A stretch of DNA of 64,000 bases from the NCBI GenBank assembly GCA_964560875.1, contig CAZLMW010000001.1, positions 164,307-228,306 on the forward strand, read 5' to 3'. Of the stretch, positions 63,729 through 64,000 are shown piece by piece. How positions within the stretch are numbered: position 1 is the first letter of the stretch; every line of letters begins with the position of its first letter. The translations under genes and the position numbers were made by a program. The notes beneath the pieces were generated by a model. That model saw nothing but the letters and a program-made list of their open reading frames with translations. It was not told the origin of the DNA and searched no databases. This DNA comes from CAZLMW01 sp964560875. GTDB taxonomy: Bacteria > Myxococcota_A > UBA9042.

Positions 63729-63966
63729 CGGAGCGTCCGAGGCGCGAAGTGCCGTCTTGAAGCGGAGCGTCCGAGGCGCGAAGTGCCGTCTTGAAGCGGA
63801 GCGTCGCAGGCGCGAAGCGCCGTCTTGAAGCGGAGCGTCCGAGGCGCGAAGCGCCATCTTGAAGCGGAGCGTCCGAGGCGCGAAGCGCCGTGTTGAAGCG
63901 GAGCGTCCGAGGCGCGAAGCGCCGTGTTGAAGCGGAGCGTCCGAGGCGCGAAGCGCCGTGTTGAAG
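63729..63966 (+). repeat. 34-bp intergenic tandem repeat, seven copies
   Basis: Copies start at 63729, 63763, 63797, 63831, 63865, 63899 and 63933, an exact period of 34. Each contains two small palindromes: GGA-GCG-TCC (mutated in one copy) and GGCGC-GAA-GCGCC (the first two copies have a T in the right arm). There are no spacers, so it is not a CRISPR. Period 34 shifts frame, so it is not coding. It continues in degraded form to the window end. Confidence 0.9.
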
Positions 63967-64000
63967 CGTCGCGGGCGCGAAGCGCCCGGCCCCCGGGCGG

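Noticed and set aside
63729..63966. CRISPR array
   Set aside because: The units follow each other directly with period 34 and no spacers.

Overview
The window is high-GC DNA (two 100-base N gaps, at 5983-6082 and 28897-28996) from what looks like a Myxococcota / former Deltaproteobacteria-type Gram-negative bacterium. The reasons are the many large secreted lipoproteins with thrombospondin type-3, lamin-tail, MopE-like, FG-GAP and Kelch-like repeats, a Ser/Thr kinase fused to a long TPR tail, a myxobacterial-type Cys-rich repeat, and long Ala/Lys- or Pro/Arg-rich proteins. This placement is inference; there is no rRNA gene in the window and I see no tRNA.

Layout. 1-10.4 kb: end of a lamin-tail surface protein; a small HEAT-like protein; a gene that reads through an in-frame UGA (3788-3790) and is best explained as a new selenoprotein; a multi-pass membrane protein; glutamate-cysteine ligase whose N-terminus carries a heptapeptide repeat interrupted by an assembly gap; small lipoprotein, TPR and Cys-rich lipoprotein genes. 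10.4-15.5 kb: phoH-pgpH-ybeY operon and a methyltransferase (minus strand). 15.7-24.1 kb: ssb, a small unknown, tilS, ftsH, folP, cdaA, ybbR, lysC (plus strand). 24.1-32.3 kb: a low-information stretch with a possible HhH remnant, a 1328-aa FG-GAP lipoprotein, moaC-fbp, a Pro/Arg-rich lipoprotein. 32.3-41.9 kb: 7Fe ferredoxin, TPR lipoprotein plus MoxR ATPase, the kinase-TPR protein, ruvC-ruvA-ruvB, a cyclophilin lipoprotein. 41.9-56.9 kb: a cNMP/MshEN/PilT fusion ATPase, ccmF with an OmpA-like protein and a CC-motif protein, a tandem AAA ATPase, a barrel protein and a radical SAM protein, a second SSB, recA, comM. 57.3-64 kb: Kelch/MopE lipoprotein, degenerate histidine-kinase-like protein, a large lipoprotein, then a 34-bp tandem repeat.

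How the genes work together. Genome maintenance is well represented (two SSBs, RecA, RuvABC, ComM). Both ends of cyclic di-AMP metabolism are present: a CdaA-type cyclase with YbbR partner, and a PgpH-type HD phosphodiesterase about 7 kb away, each in its classical conserved neighbourhood. The remainder is cell-envelope material.

The most interesting item is the selenoprotein candidate at 2744-4177 (minus). The frame is open on both sides of one UGA; the UGA falls where I recall a Cys in the family motif (CGC followed by GGLARR); and an mRNA hairpin with a GGUCU loop starts 19 nt after the UGA, the same loop and spacing as in the E. coli fdhF selenocysteine insertion element as I remember it. 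The selenium machinery (selA/B/C/D) is not in this window.
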